The notes below the pieces were generated by a model. It searched no databases, was not told the DNA's origin, and was given only the letters and a program-made list of their open reading frames with translations. A DNA stretch of 24,658 bases. Origin: Roseiarcus sp035656495. GTDB lineage: Bacteria; Pseudomonadota; Alphaproteobacteria; Rhizobiales; Beijerinckiaceae. The stretch is from NCBI GenBank assembly GCA_035656495.1, contig DASRSL010000016.1, positions 1-24,658 on the forward strand, given 5' to 3'. Both the position numbers and the translations under genes were made by a program. Shown here one piece after another: positions 7,430 through 15,086 of this stretch (positions are counted from its first letter, which is position 1; every line of letters starts with the position of its first letter).

Positions 7430-9001
7430 TCAGCGCGCTTCGGCCGTCGCCGCACGGTCAAGGAAGCACCCAGTGAACTGCAAAAAGCGATACACATCCT
7501 GGAAGTTGCTGGCCACGCCAAGCGAGACCCGCACCGCCCCCGGAGTCTCACCGTCCATCTTCTGCAAGAACTCTTCGAAGGTCATGGGCCGAGCTTGTCC
7601 AAAGCAAGGCGCCAGTCGCTCGCGCGTCAGGCCGTTAGCCGCTTCGTTGGCGCCCGGATTGCAGAAGCAGCCGGTACGTAGCGAAATTTTCGCCCGCCCC
7701 GCCAGCTCCTCTACCAGCCTGTAATCGATCATGCGCCCTTTCGAATCGTAGAAGTTGATGGTGATCGTGCCGCCTCGCCTCTCGCCGTTCGTCGGCCCGT
7801 ACACCCGCACCAGAGGCCGGCCGTTGCCGTGCCGCAGTGCGGTCAGCGAGGCCAGCAGCCACGCGGACAGGCAGGAGACCCGCGTTCGGATCGCCTCGAG
7901 TCCCGCCGCTTCGATGTGCCGCAGGCCCACTCCCACCGCCGGGATGTTCAGATAGTTGACCGTCCCGTCCTCGAACCCCGCCGCGCCCTCAGCCAGATAG
8001 TGGCCGTCGCCCTGAACCGACGCGATGGTGATGGCGCCGCCCGCGAACCATGGTCGCCGCAGCCCGGCGAGGGCCGCACGGCGCGCGATCAGGCAGCCCA
8101 CACCCGTTGGATAGCCGAAGATCTTGTAAAAGGAGAGCGTCACGAAGTCGGGTCGCCAGCGCCCCAGATCGAGCCGATTGGTCGGTGCGAACGCGGAGGC
8201 GTCGAGCAGCACGTCCCAGCCCCGGGCCTGGGCGCGGGCGATCCAGTCCAACCCATGCTGCACCCCCGAGAAATTGGACTGCGCGGGATAGGCGAACAGG
8301 TTGCGACCGCCCGGCCGCGCCGACTCAAGCTCTGCAGCGAGCCGCGTCTCGTCGATCCGCAGCTCCGGCGGCGTCACCGGCACATAGATGGTAACTGCCC
8401 CCTTGGCCCGGGCGAACTCGCGAATGCCGTTGACCGAGTTATGGTTGTCGACCGTCAGCAAGTAGCGATCGCCGGGCGAGAAAGGGTAGGACTCGCCCAC
8501 CAGCTTGAGCGCGCCGCTGGCATTGGCGGTAAAGATCGCCGTGTACTCCTCCGGCGGCGCATGAAAGTATCGAAGCACCGCGGCGCGCACCGCCTCGACC
8601 AGTGCGGTCGAGGCGCCCGAAGTCGGGTTGACCGAGTGCGGGTTGCCGTGGATCTGATCGCTCAGCAAGGCCATGTGCGCGCGGAGCTGCGACTCGCCGT
8701 GAAGGCTGCCGCCCGCATAGTCCAGGTACACTTGGTCCTGCGCGTCCAGCCGCGCATAGTCGCGGGCGCGCAATTCGTCCAGGGAGTCAGTGCTCGCGTA
8801 GCGTGGGTAAGTCTCGCGGAACCTCGCCTCGGCCTTCTGTAACGCGCCCCGCTGCTCCTCCCGCGCCGGTCTCTCCCCCCGGCCCGCCGGCGCGCCTCCC
8901 TCGCCCGACCGCTCAATGCTCTGGCCCGCCTCCGGGACTGCCTCTGGGCTGCGATGGCGGCCTCCTATCACCGCCGCCGATTCGCCGATTTGTTGGAACA
9001 T
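7430..9001 (-). CDS. Class V aminotransferase, Moco-sulfurase N-domain-like
   Basis: This 523-residue fold-type I PLP enzyme resembles the cysteine desulfurase-like domain of eukaryotic molybdenum cofactor sulfurase (MOCOS/ABA3). Visible landmarks are VYLDYAGGSLHGESQL (91-106), NHNSVNGIREFARAKGA (187-202), LLDASAFAPTNRLDL (265-279, PLP-contacting Asp267), the Schiff-base lysine in LSFYKIFGYPTGVG (Lys293) and SLRTGCFCNPGANE (440-453), where Cys445 or Cys447 is placed to carry a persulfide. The MOSC domain fused to the eukaryotic enzyme is absent. Residues 1-60 form a charged, low-complexity extension that is probably real, because GAGGAGG lies 5 nt before ATG 9001. It follows an AraC-family gene on the same strand by 235 nt. 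Substrate and acceptor are unknown; cysteine desulfuration is inferred from the motif. Confidence 0.88.
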   Translation of the reverse strand: MFQQIGESAAVIGGRHRSPEAVPEAGQSIERSGEGGAPAGRGERPAREEQRGALQKAEARFRETYPRYASTDSLDELRARDYARLDAQDQVYLDYAGGSLHGESQLRAHMALLSDQIHGNPHSVNPTSGASTALVEAVRAAVLRYFHAPPEEYTAIFTANASGALKLVGESYPFSPGDRYLLTVDNHNSVNGIREFARAKGAVTIYVPVTPPELRIDETRLAAELESARPGGRNLFAYPAQSNFSGVQHGLDWIARAQARGWDVLLDASAFAPTNRLDLGRWRPDFVTLSFYKIFGYPTGVGCLIARRAALAGLRRPWFAGGAITIASVQGDGHYLAEGAAGFEDGTVNYLNIPAVGVGLRHIEAAGLEAIRTRVSCLSAWLLASLTALRHGNGRPLVRVYGPTNGERRGGTITINFYDSKGRMIDYRLVEELAGRAKISLRTGCFCNPGANEAANGLTRERLAPCFGQARPMTFEEFLQKMDGETPGAVRVSLGVASNFQDVYRFLQFTGCFLDRAATAEAR

Positions 9002-9235
9002 CGCTGCCTCCTCTGAAATTGTGTGGCGCCGACGGTCTCATCCTTCGTCCAGGGTCCGTCTCCGGCGCGGCGGCGTTCTATGAACGATGAGTTGAATCAA
9101 CAGCTCTAAAAAAGGCGCGTGAGCCGATCTGAACCGATGGGACACGTGCCCCCTGATCGACGGAGGCACCGTACGCTCGCTCGGTTAGGACGTTTTATGC
9201 AGATTTGCGAAATAGCCGGACAAATCGCGCAACTA

Positions 9236-10363
9236 TTATGCGGTAATGCCACGGACGGTTCGGGGAACTTCGCGGTCGCGTTCGACGCTGCCTGGGCGGC
9301 GCGAAGGATTGCGCCGGAGGTCGTCTGCCGGAGATACGCCGAACGTTTCCTTGTACAGTCCCGAGAAACGGCCCGGATTGGTAAAGCCGTATTGATAGGC
9401 GACGTCGGCGACCGTCCGCGCGCTTTCGCCGAAGGCTATGATTTGCCGTACTGCCTCAAGCCGGACCTGACGTATCGCCGAAGCGGGCGTCGTGTCGCGG
9501 AAATGCCGGAACCCGAGCTGCAAGCTGCGTACGCTGCACCCAGCCGCCTCCGCGACTTCGTGCAATGCGATGGGCTGTCCGGCGCGAGACCGGATAAATT
9601 CCTCCGCACGGCGAATAGTCCGGGGCACGGGGGAATTCGCCGGTCGGGCCAGCCGCATCGAGTAGTTGTTCGGTTGGGATCGGAGCAATGTGTAAAGCAA
9701 AAGGTCCGTGAACGAGCGGCACGCTATGTCGCTCGTTGCGAAAGAACGGGGCGATGCAAGCTCTTGGGTGAGCAGCCAGATCAGACGCCTGATACCCTGA
9801 CCCGGGCCGGATTCCCAGTCGATGAGGGGATCGAAGGCGACATCGTCCTTCCCTGGTTCGCCCAATAGCGCGGCCAACCGTTGTTCCAAGCTACGCGCCG
9901 GTATCCAGATCGCCAGCCGCTCGTGATCATCCGTGGCAGACAGATGCGTGCCGGGCAGCCCTCGGTAGACCAGACCGGTCGCCTTGCTGGAGTCGCCGGT
10001 TAACTTGGAGGCGGGCCCGAGATAGGCTAGGCCCCCTCGGCTCACGGACGTTAAGCAGTAATCAGGAAGACCCGGATCGCTGATTGACATCACGGTGGAA
10101 AACCGGTCCTTGACATAGGCAACATCGAGATCGCCGAGGCCGCTCGCGGCGCGCGTCGAAAGAACCTGCTCTTGCTTCTTCCCGCTTAGGCCCCGCCCCG
10201 TCAGCCGATAGGTTAGGCGTCTGAAATAGGGCTTGATAAAGTATGGCCGGAGCTGTGGCCAATAGACCCCACTTTCCAGCTCCGAGAGGTCGCGGAAGTG
10301 GGTAAGTCTGAATTTAGCCAGCTGGTTGTCGCTGGTCTGCGGGAAGGCGACGTCAGCGAACAT
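9236..10363 (-). CDS. AraC-family transcriptional regulator
   Basis: The 375-residue protein has a C-terminal AraC/XylS DNA-binding region with two helix-turn-helix units: ALHEVAEAAGCSVRSLQLGF and the second ending TVADVAYQYGFTNPGRFSGL, then YKETFGVSPADDLR. The N-terminal 200 residues resemble the AraC-binding-like (cupin) domain found in regulators such as those of aromatic or alcohol catabolism, including GLVYRGLPGTHLSATDDHERLAIWIP. I placed the start at ATG 10363; a TTG at 10399 would add 12 residues and neither has a strong ribosome binding site. It sits upstream of the class V aminotransferase gene on the same strand, so that gene is a plausible target, but no operator is recognisable. 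Inducer unknown. Confidence 0.88.
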   Translation of the reverse strand: MFADVAFPQTSDNQLAKFRLTHFRDLSELESGVYWPQLRPYFIKPYFRRLTYRLTGRGLSGKKQEQVLSTRAASGLGDLDVAYVKDRFSTVMSISDPGLPDYCLTSVSRGGLAYLGPASKLTGDSSKATGLVYRGLPGTHLSATDDHERLAIWIPARSLEQRLAALLGEPGKDDVAFDPLIDWESGPGQGIRRLIWLLTQELASPRSFATSDIACRSFTDLLLYTLLRSQPNNYSMRLARPANSPVPRTIRRAEEFIRSRAGQPIALHEVAEAAGCSVRSLQLGFRHFRDTTPASAIRQVRLEAVRQIIAFGESARTVADVAYQYGFTNPGRFSGLYKETFGVSPADDLRRNPSRRPGSVERDREVPRTVRGITA

Positions 10364-10622
10364 GCTTGACCATATACACTTGCTTTGCGAATCCCTCAAT
10401 CGGGCTCACGGAGGCGGCGTAGGCGCGCGTTTCGATCCGGCCGTCGCCTTGTTCGATCGTGGTTTTCGTCGCCAACTCCGTCTCGGGCGCAGTGTCGAAA
10501 TAGATTTGGTTCAGAGAGAGGCGACAGGTAAAGTCAGTGAGGCGGACGTCCGGCGAGCAGCGAAAAAGCTGCTCAAGTGACGGCGTTCGCCCGAATAAGC
10601 TCCTTTCGTTCTTGGAGAACCA

Positions 10623-10862
10623 ATGAGCAACCAGCCTGAGGACGCAGATTTCGATTGGAATGACGGGGAGCGTCGTCGTCCAACGGACCGAGGCTCTCGC
10701 AGTTTATCGGAACGCTGGCGATAAATCACAATTCGAATGGAGGCGGGTCCACTCGAGGATGGTGATCGCATCATCGTCGTCAGCCCAAGGGACGTGGATG
10801 CGCTCGTGATGGCCATCTTGGCTGTAAAAGCCGAGATCGAGGCGGACAGCGCGAATCAGTAA
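10623..10862 (+). pseudogene. Small hypothetical protein gene with two compensating frameshifts
   Basis: Three frame segments together make one plausible protein of about 80 residues. Frame 1 from ATG 10623 gives MSNQPEDADFDWNDGE. The next frame gives VVVQRTEALAVYRNAGD (about 10672-10722). The original frame resumes as ITIRMEAGPLEDGDRIIVVS then PRDVDALVMAILAVKAEIEA, ending at TAA 10860-10862. The pattern DFDW / VV.R...AVY.N / I.IR.E / D..I.VSP..VDAL.. matches a family of small acidic proteins of unknown function that I recall from alphaproteobacterial accessory regions. Read literally, frame 1 stops at TAA 10722-10724. A TGGAG lies just before the ATG. Either an inactivated gene or two sequencing indels. 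Confidence 0.6.
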
Positions 10863-11136
10863 CTCGTCGGCCGTGGCTGCCCGGGCAGCCGCGGCGCCCG
10901 AGCCCGGCGCAACTCCCGCTCCCGGTCGCCGACGATCCGCAGAAGCGCCTCGAGCGGCCGACGCTGGCGTCGGCTACGGTTCCAGGTCGAGACGATCCGG
11001 CTTCCGGGTCCCTCGGATGATCGGGCGCAGCCACGACAGCGCCTTCGCCCCCTATGCGGCATACTCAGATAATCGCCATCCTGCCTTGCTGGCGCCCATA
11101 TGGATGATCAAAAGCGCCGTCAAGGGAGGATCACCG

Positions 11137-11541
11137 ATGGCTAATCTGAAATGCCTCGCGCTCGCCGCACCGATCATGTTCGCGCTCGCCGGAAGTGCGA
11201 TAGCTGGCGACGATAGCAGCGGGGCGAAGGTCTATTCTCCTCGGTCGCTGCTCGCCGAGATGATGGCGTTCAACCGGGAATCGCCGGGTGTCTGCCCAGC
11301 GCCTTCGGTCGATGACATTGGCGGGATGTCCGTCATCGCTCTCTACATGGCGGCCGCCAGGGACAAACCAACCGAAGACGAGATCGAGGCGAAGCAGACC
11401 TACTTGAAAGACTTGCTCGCCAAGAACGGAAAGACGAAATGGTGCGTCCTCTACCATGAAGATATGGGCGCGGCCAAAGCCATGTTGGACGTAGCCCAAC
11501 AGATGCATTGGATCGTGACGTTGCCGCCCGACCGAAGCTAA
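11137..11541 (+). CDS. Small secreted protein of unknown function
   Basis: This 134-residue protein starts with a clear signal peptide: MANLK, a hydrophobic core CLALAAPIMFALAGSAIAG, and a likely cleavage after AIA or AIAG (residues 22-24). The mature part is about 110 residues, largely helical by composition, with two cysteines (GVCPAPS and KWCVLYH) that could form a disulfide in the periplasm. GGGAGGA lies 6 nt before ATG 11137, supporting this start over the upstream in-frame extension. I do not recognise the family. It stands alone, with a pseudogene upstream and a convergent csbD gene downstream across a shared terminator. Confidence 0.75.
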   Translation: MANLKCLALAAPIMFALAGSAIAGDDSSGAKVYSPRSLLAEMMAFNRESPGVCPAPSVDDIGGMSVIALYMAAARDKPTEDEIEAKQTYLKDLLAKNGKTKWCVLYHEDMGAAKAMLDVAQQMHWIVTLPPDRS

Positions 11542-11661
11542 AGCGCTCGCAGGCCCATGGCGGTTGGGTGGCGGGAGATCAGGGGTGCGCCGGGCTAAAC
11601 GCGCTGCGCCGCCTTTGAGGCGATTCGACGCCACCCTCTCGAATGGACAAAGAACCGCAAA

Positions 11662-11694
11662 AAACCCCGCGCTGGAGTAACGGGCGCGGGGTTT
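11662..11694 (-). terminator. Rho-independent terminator, mainly for csbD
   Basis: AAACCCCGCGC (11662-11672) and GCGCGGGGTTT (11684-11694) form a perfect 11-bp stem with an 11-nt loop. On the minus strand the stem is followed by a T-run (GGGGTTTTTTGC), the classic intrinsic form, so it should end the csbD transcript. On the plus strand the tail is TTTC followed by A residues, so it is at most a weak stop for the secreted-protein gene, whose stop lies 120 nt upstream. Confidence 0.85.
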
Positions 11695-11765
11695 CAAAAA
11701 TTCCATGACTGCTAACGGCGTTCGATGTCAGTCGTTGTTCCTGCTGTACATCGCGTAACAAACGC

Positions 11766-11945
11766 TCATTCAGATGCTTTGCGAACGGCGTCCTTGGCGT
11801 CGCCGAGCGTCTTGTGGGCCTCTCCTTTCGCCTTGTCGATTTTTCCCTCTGACTCCAGTTTCTTGTCGCCCGTCATCTTGCCCGCGGCGTCCTTCATCGT
11901 CCCCTTCGCCTTGTCGGCGGCGCCCTTGACGTGTTCCTTGTCCAT
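11766..11945 (-). CDS. CsbD-family stress protein
   Basis: This 59-residue protein, MDKEHVKGAADKAKGTMKDA through GDAKDAVRKASE, is a typical CsbD-family member: small, rich in Lys, Asp, Gly and Ala, with the repeated KGxxxKAKGxxK pattern and a central GDKKLESEGKIDKAKGEAHK segment. CsbD proteins are induced by general stress (sigma-B in Bacillus, EcfG-type in alphaproteobacteria); biochemical function is unknown. GAGGAG lies 6 nt before ATG 11945. A perfect intrinsic terminator follows the gene, and an EcfG-like promoter precedes it, so it is probably a single-gene stress transcript. It is short enough to be missed by length cut-offs. Confidence 0.93.
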   Translation of the reverse strand: MDKEHVKGAADKAKGTMKDAAGKMTGDKKLESEGKIDKAKGEAHKTLGDAKDAVRKASE

Positions 11946-11996
11946 CGTGAACTCCTCGGTTCGGGATGCCCCTGGATGGGGGACATTCGTCTCCGT

Positions 11997-12021
11997 AATG
12001 CTCCATAGGTCTTCGTGTTCC
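11997..12021 (-). promoter_or_regulatory. Candidate EcfG-type stress promoter for csbD
   Basis: On the minus strand GGAAC (12021-12017) is followed after 16 nt by CATT (12000-11997). The alphaproteobacterial general stress sigma factor EcfG recognises GGAAC-N16-18-CGTT, so this matches 5/5 at -35 and 3/4 at -10. The -10 element lies about 50 nt before the csbD start, a sensible distance, and csbD is a common EcfG target. Inference from motif and context only. Confidence 0.5.
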
Positions 12022-12075
12022 CGCGTTCGTTTAACGCTCAGAAACCACGCCCAGGGGCGGTCTCCTGCTGAAGAC

Positions 12076-12636
12076 TCAGCCCAAGTGGAAGTCCGGGCGG
12101 GGCGCCGGTTTCAAGAGCGTCGGCAGGCCCGCCGCGACGAACGCCACGGCGTCGCAGGCCTCGGCGGCTTCGCGGTTCAGCCTTCCCTGCCAGTCGCGAA
12201 AGTCGCGGCCGAGCCTGGTCTCCGGCACGAGCCCGAGCCCGACCTCGTTGGAGACGAAGACCGCCGGGGCCTCGAGCGCACGTATGGCCTGCGTGAGACG
12301 GTGGATTTCGGCCTCGACGTCCTTTCCGGCGAGCATCAAATTCGACAGCCACAGGGTGAGGCAGTCGACGAGGACCACCCGCCGCCCCGGCCGCGCGACG
12401 GCGCGAAGCGTCTCAGCGAGCGCGAGCGGCGCCTCGATGGTCGTCCAGCCCGAGCCGCGCTGAGCCTGGTGGCGCGCGATCCGCGCCGCCATCTCCGCGT
12501 CCCCCGCCTCGGCCGTCGCGAGATAGAGCCGCTCGGGGGCGGCGCTTTCCACGAGATTCTGGGCGAGCTCGCTCTTTCCGGAGCGGGCGCCGCCCAGCAC
12601 GAGCACGCTGCGGGCTTCGACGAGCGTCGGGTCCAT
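12076..12636 (-). CDS. cobU: Adenosylcobinamide kinase / guanylyltransferase (CobP/CobU)
   Basis: This bifunctional enzyme phosphorylates adenosylcobinamide and then transfers GMP from GTP, making AdoCbi-GDP for the nucleotide-loop step of B12 synthesis or salvage. The 186-residue protein has the P-loop LVLGGARSGKS (12-22), RIARHQAQRG with His56 at the position of the guanylylated histidine, the Walker B-like VVLVDCLTLWLSNL (87-100), and VFVSNEVGLGLVPET, all diagnostic. Length is normal. It begins 8 nt after the stop of the third algJ-like gene and so is probably co-transcribed with the acetylation cluster, an odd pairing. No other cobalamin gene or cobalamin riboswitch is visible in the window. 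Also called cobP in alphaproteobacteria. Confidence 0.95.
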   Translation of the reverse strand: MDPTLVEARSVLVLGGARSGKSELAQNLVESAAPERLYLATAEAGDAEMAARIARHQAQRGSGWTTIEAPLALAETLRAVARPGRRVVLVDCLTLWLSNLMLAGKDVEAEIHRLTQAIRALEAPAVFVSNEVGLGLVPETRLGRDFRDWQGRLNREAAEACDAVAFVAAGLPTLLKPAPRPDFHLG

Positions 12637-12644
12637 TCCGCGCT

Positions 12645-13742
12645 CTAACCCTTAAAGCCGAGCGGGCGGGCGTCCGGATCACAGACGAGAAACCGTTCGG
12701 TCGGCGTCCACCATACCTCGTCCGGCCGAAAGCGGTCGATCGCCGCCCAGTCGAACCGGCAGTGTTGGTGGTCGAGCCAGACGACTCGGCCTGCGTGTTG
12801 CAGAGCCAAGGGCTCGAAATGGGCGGCGGTGAACGAATCGCCGATGATCATGATGGTGGGGCCCGGTCTGCCGGAGGTCTGGACATAGTCGCCGTAAGGG
12901 TCCGGCGTCAGCAAAGTCCTCTCGCCCCGCGGCAGCCTGAGATCCTCGGCTTCCTCGTTCACGCCGTCCTGCACGCCGATGAGCCGCGCGAGGTCGCCGC
13001 CCCTGTGCGGCGAGGGCGGGGCGAGCGCCGTCGCCGGATCGAGCCGCCAAGTAGGGCGGCCGTCGGCCGCGACCACGGCGTTATACGCCATCAGGGCGCC
13101 GCGCGCCGTCCAGTGGGAGTCGTGGCGGAGATAGGCGGGCCCCTCGGAGCGCGCCTCGGCCATCACCGGCCTGAGGTCGATCGCCTTGACGCCCCTCGCC
13201 GCGAGGCCATCGAGAAAGAGATCGTATTCGGTCCGCCTGCCCCGACTCTGCGCCCAGTCCGGCAGATCGTCCTGATAGACGGTCGCCGCGTTCGGCGGGA
13301 CGGCGACGAGGAAGCGGACGCCGCGCCGCGCGAGATCATCGTTCATCGCCGCGATCAGATCGACCGTGTCGGCCACCCTCTCATCGCGCAGCACGAGCCC
13401 GGCGCTCTGCCGCACCGCCTCCTCTCCCAGATAAAACATCCGCCCGTCGCGCCCGACGAGGACCGAATCGGAGCCCGCCCCGAGCATCGGCTTCGTCAGA
13501 TCCGTGTGTGCGCGGATGAGGACCTGCCTGAGCCCGAAATGATCCTTGAGATAGGCGTCGATTTGCGCCGGCAGGGCGAGCCACTCGGCGCCGCTCGAAG
13601 GAACGCCCGGGGCCGGGGCGAGCCTCCGGCCCTCCTTGAGCACGGTCGCCGGACTGTCGGGCGCAACGAGCCCGACGACGAGCGGGGTCGCGATCAGGAG
13701 GAGCGCCAGCACGGCGAAATAGCGGCGGCGGCGGTTCAGCAT
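12645..13742 (-). CDS. AlgJ/AlgX-like SGNH O-acetyltransferase, paralogue C
   Basis: This 365-residue protein has one N-terminal membrane anchor or uncleaved signal (MLNRRRRYFAVLALLLIATP) and a periplasmic SGNH/AlgX-type domain. Catalytic features are intact: the Asp-His pair in RHDSHWTARGA and the nucleophile Ser in IIGDSFTAAHFEP. The shared core motifs VGRDGRMFYLGEE, RQSAGLVLRDERV, TVYQDDLPDWAQ and DEVWWTPTERFLVCDP align with the two upstream paralogues. Upstream in-frame sequence is translated repeat, so ATG 13742 is preferred; it also aligns with the starts of its sisters. Its Shine-Dalgarno AGAAGGGG lies in the arm of a palindromic repeat. Predicted role: transferring acetyl groups delivered by AlgI to a periplasmic polysaccharide. 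The acceptor is unknown. Confidence 0.88.
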   Translation of the reverse strand: MLNRRRRYFAVLALLLIATPLVVGLVAPDSPATVLKEGRRLAPAPGVPSSGAEWLALPAQIDAYLKDHFGLRQVLIRAHTDLTKPMLGAGSDSVLVGRDGRMFYLGEEAVRQSAGLVLRDERVADTVDLIAAMNDDLARRGVRFLVAVPPNAATVYQDDLPDWAQSRGRRTEYDLFLDGLAARGVKAIDLRPVMAEARSEGPAYLRHDSHWTARGALMAYNAVVAADGRPTWRLDPATALAPPSPHRGGDLARLIGVQDGVNEEAEDLRLPRGERTLLTPDPYGDYVQTSGRPGPTIMIIGDSFTAAHFEPLALQHAGRVVWLDHQHCRFDWAAIDRFRPDEVWWTPTERFLVCDPDARPLGFKG

Positions 13743-13748
13743 GCCGCC

Positions 13749-13865
13749 CCTTCTCCCCGCCTGCGGGGAGAAGGTGGCGCGAAGCGCCGGATGAGGGGGA
13801 GGGCCGACCGATGAATTTCGGCCCAGCCCCTCACCCCAGCCCTCTCCCCGCAAGCGGGGAGAGGG
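13749..13865. repeat. Double palindromic repeat (BIME-like), copy 1
   Basis: Two perfect 12-bp stems are joined by a linker: CCTTCTCCCCGC/GCGGGGAGAAGG (13749-13774, 2-nt loop) and CCCTCTCCCCGC/GCGGGGAGAGGG (13840-13865, 2-nt loop). The linker also pairs (GATGAGGGG with CCCCTCA). It fills most of the gap between paralogues C and B. A second copy in opposite orientation lies at 17642-17753. This is the extragenic repeat type common in alphaproteobacteria; it may affect message stability or uncouple expression of paralogue C. Confidence 0.85.
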
Positions 13866-13894
13866 GGTATTGGCCTCGACTCCGGTCATCGCCC

Positions 13895-14998
13895 TCATCC
13901 CGCTAAGTTTTCCGGGCGCGCATGAGGGTCGCACACCAGGAACCGCTCGGTCGGCGCCCACCAGACTTCGTCCGGCTTCAGCCTGTCGATCAGCTTCCAG
14001 TCGAAGCCGCACTCATGGTGGTGGATCCAGATCGCGCGTCCGACATGCTGCGCGAGCATGAGCGGGAAGTAGTTCGCGGTGAACGAGTCGCCAATCACCA
14101 TGACGGTCGGGCCCGGCCTGCCGGTCGTGATGACATGATCCGGCATCACGCCCTCCGACAAAGCCGCGTCCCTCCCGTCTTCAGCGAGGGCGAAGGTCTC
14201 CTCCTCCTCGCTGACGTCGTCCTGGACGCCGAGAATGCGCGCGACGTCGCCGCCCTTGATGATCCTCGGCGGGCCGAGCGACGTCGCCGTATCGAGGCGC
14301 CAATCCGGATGGCCGTCCGCCTCGACGACCGCGTTGAAGCCGGCCAACGCCGCGCGCGGTGTCCAGTGCGCGTCGTAGAGGAGATAGGCCTCCTCTCCCT
14401 TCTGCCGGACCGCCGTCATCGCCGGGCGCAGATCGACCGCCTTCACGCCGCGCGCGGCGAGACCCTCGAGAAAGAGGTCGTATTCCGTCTTCCTCCCCTT
14501 TCTTTGCGCCCAGACGGGAAGATCGTCCTGGTAGATGGTCGACGAGTTCGGCGGGACGGTCACGAGAAAGCCGACGCCGCGCCTGGCGAGGGCGTCGCGC
14601 ATGGAGGCCAGGAGCGAGACGGCCTCGGCCACCCGCTCATCGCGCAGGACGAGCCCGGCGCTCTGACGCACCATTTCGTCGCCCTCGTAGAACATGCGCC
14701 CGTCGCGGCCGATCAGGGCGGCGGTGTTCACCTTGAGCAGCACAGGATGCGTCAGATCCTTGTGCAGACGAATCATCGCGTAGCGCAGGCCGAAGTGATC
14801 CTTGAGATAGGCGTCGACCTGCCCCGGGAGGGAGAGCCAGCCGGTCAGCGTCGCGGCGACTTTCGGCGGGGGCGCAAGCCTGCGCCCTTCCCTGTAGACG
14901 AAGGCCGGGTCGTCCGGCAGGACCATGCCCCAGACGAGCGGCGTCGCCAGCAGGAGAAAGCTCAGCGCGGCAAACCAGCGTCGATGCCGCCTGAGCAT
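13895..14998 (-). CDS. AlgJ/AlgX-like SGNH O-acetyltransferase, paralogue B
   Basis: This 367-residue protein has the same plan as its neighbours: N-terminal anchor MLRRHRRWFAALSFLLLATP, then a periplasmic SGNH/AlgX-type domain with intact Asp-His (LLYDAHWTPRAA) and Ser (VIGDSFTANYF). Conserved markers include KDHFGLRYAMIRLHKDLTHP, IGRDGRMFYEGDE, STIYQDDLPVWAQ and DEVWWAPTERFLVCDP. The start is uncertain: ATG 14998 aligns with the starts of paralogues A and C, but ATGs at 15085 and 15103 would add 29 or 35 polar residues, and 15103 would overlap the stop of paralogue A by 17 nt. None has a strong ribosome binding site. Presumably part of the AlgI-linked acetyl-transfer complex; acceptor glycan unknown. 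Confidence 0.86.
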   Translation of the reverse strand: MLRRHRRWFAALSFLLLATPLVWGMVLPDDPAFVYREGRRLAPPPKVAATLTGWLSLPGQVDAYLKDHFGLRYAMIRLHKDLTHPVLLKVNTAALIGRDGRMFYEGDEMVRQSAGLVLRDERVAEAVSLLASMRDALARRGVGFLVTVPPNSSTIYQDDLPVWAQRKGRKTEYDLFLEGLAARGVKAVDLRPAMTAVRQKGEEAYLLYDAHWTPRAALAGFNAVVEADGHPDWRLDTATSLGPPRIIKGGDVARILGVQDDVSEEEETFALAEDGRDAALSEGVMPDHVITTGRPGPTVMVIGDSFTANYFPLMLAQHVGRAIWIHHHECGFDWKLIDRLKPDEVWWAPTERFLVCDPHARPENLAG

Positions 14999-15086
14999 GC
15001 CGGCCTGAGCCTGCCGTGAGGCGCGCATGCCGCTGAGGACCAGGCGTCCATCGACCATTGGCGCCGATATCGGCGCGGCGGACATC

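Noticed and set aside
10362..10580. Plus-strand ORF ending REATGKVSEADVRRAAKKLL
   Set aside because: It overlaps the start of the AraC gene, lacks a ribosome binding site and matches no family I recognise. The last 28 residues look protein-like, so a remnant is possible, but support is too weak.
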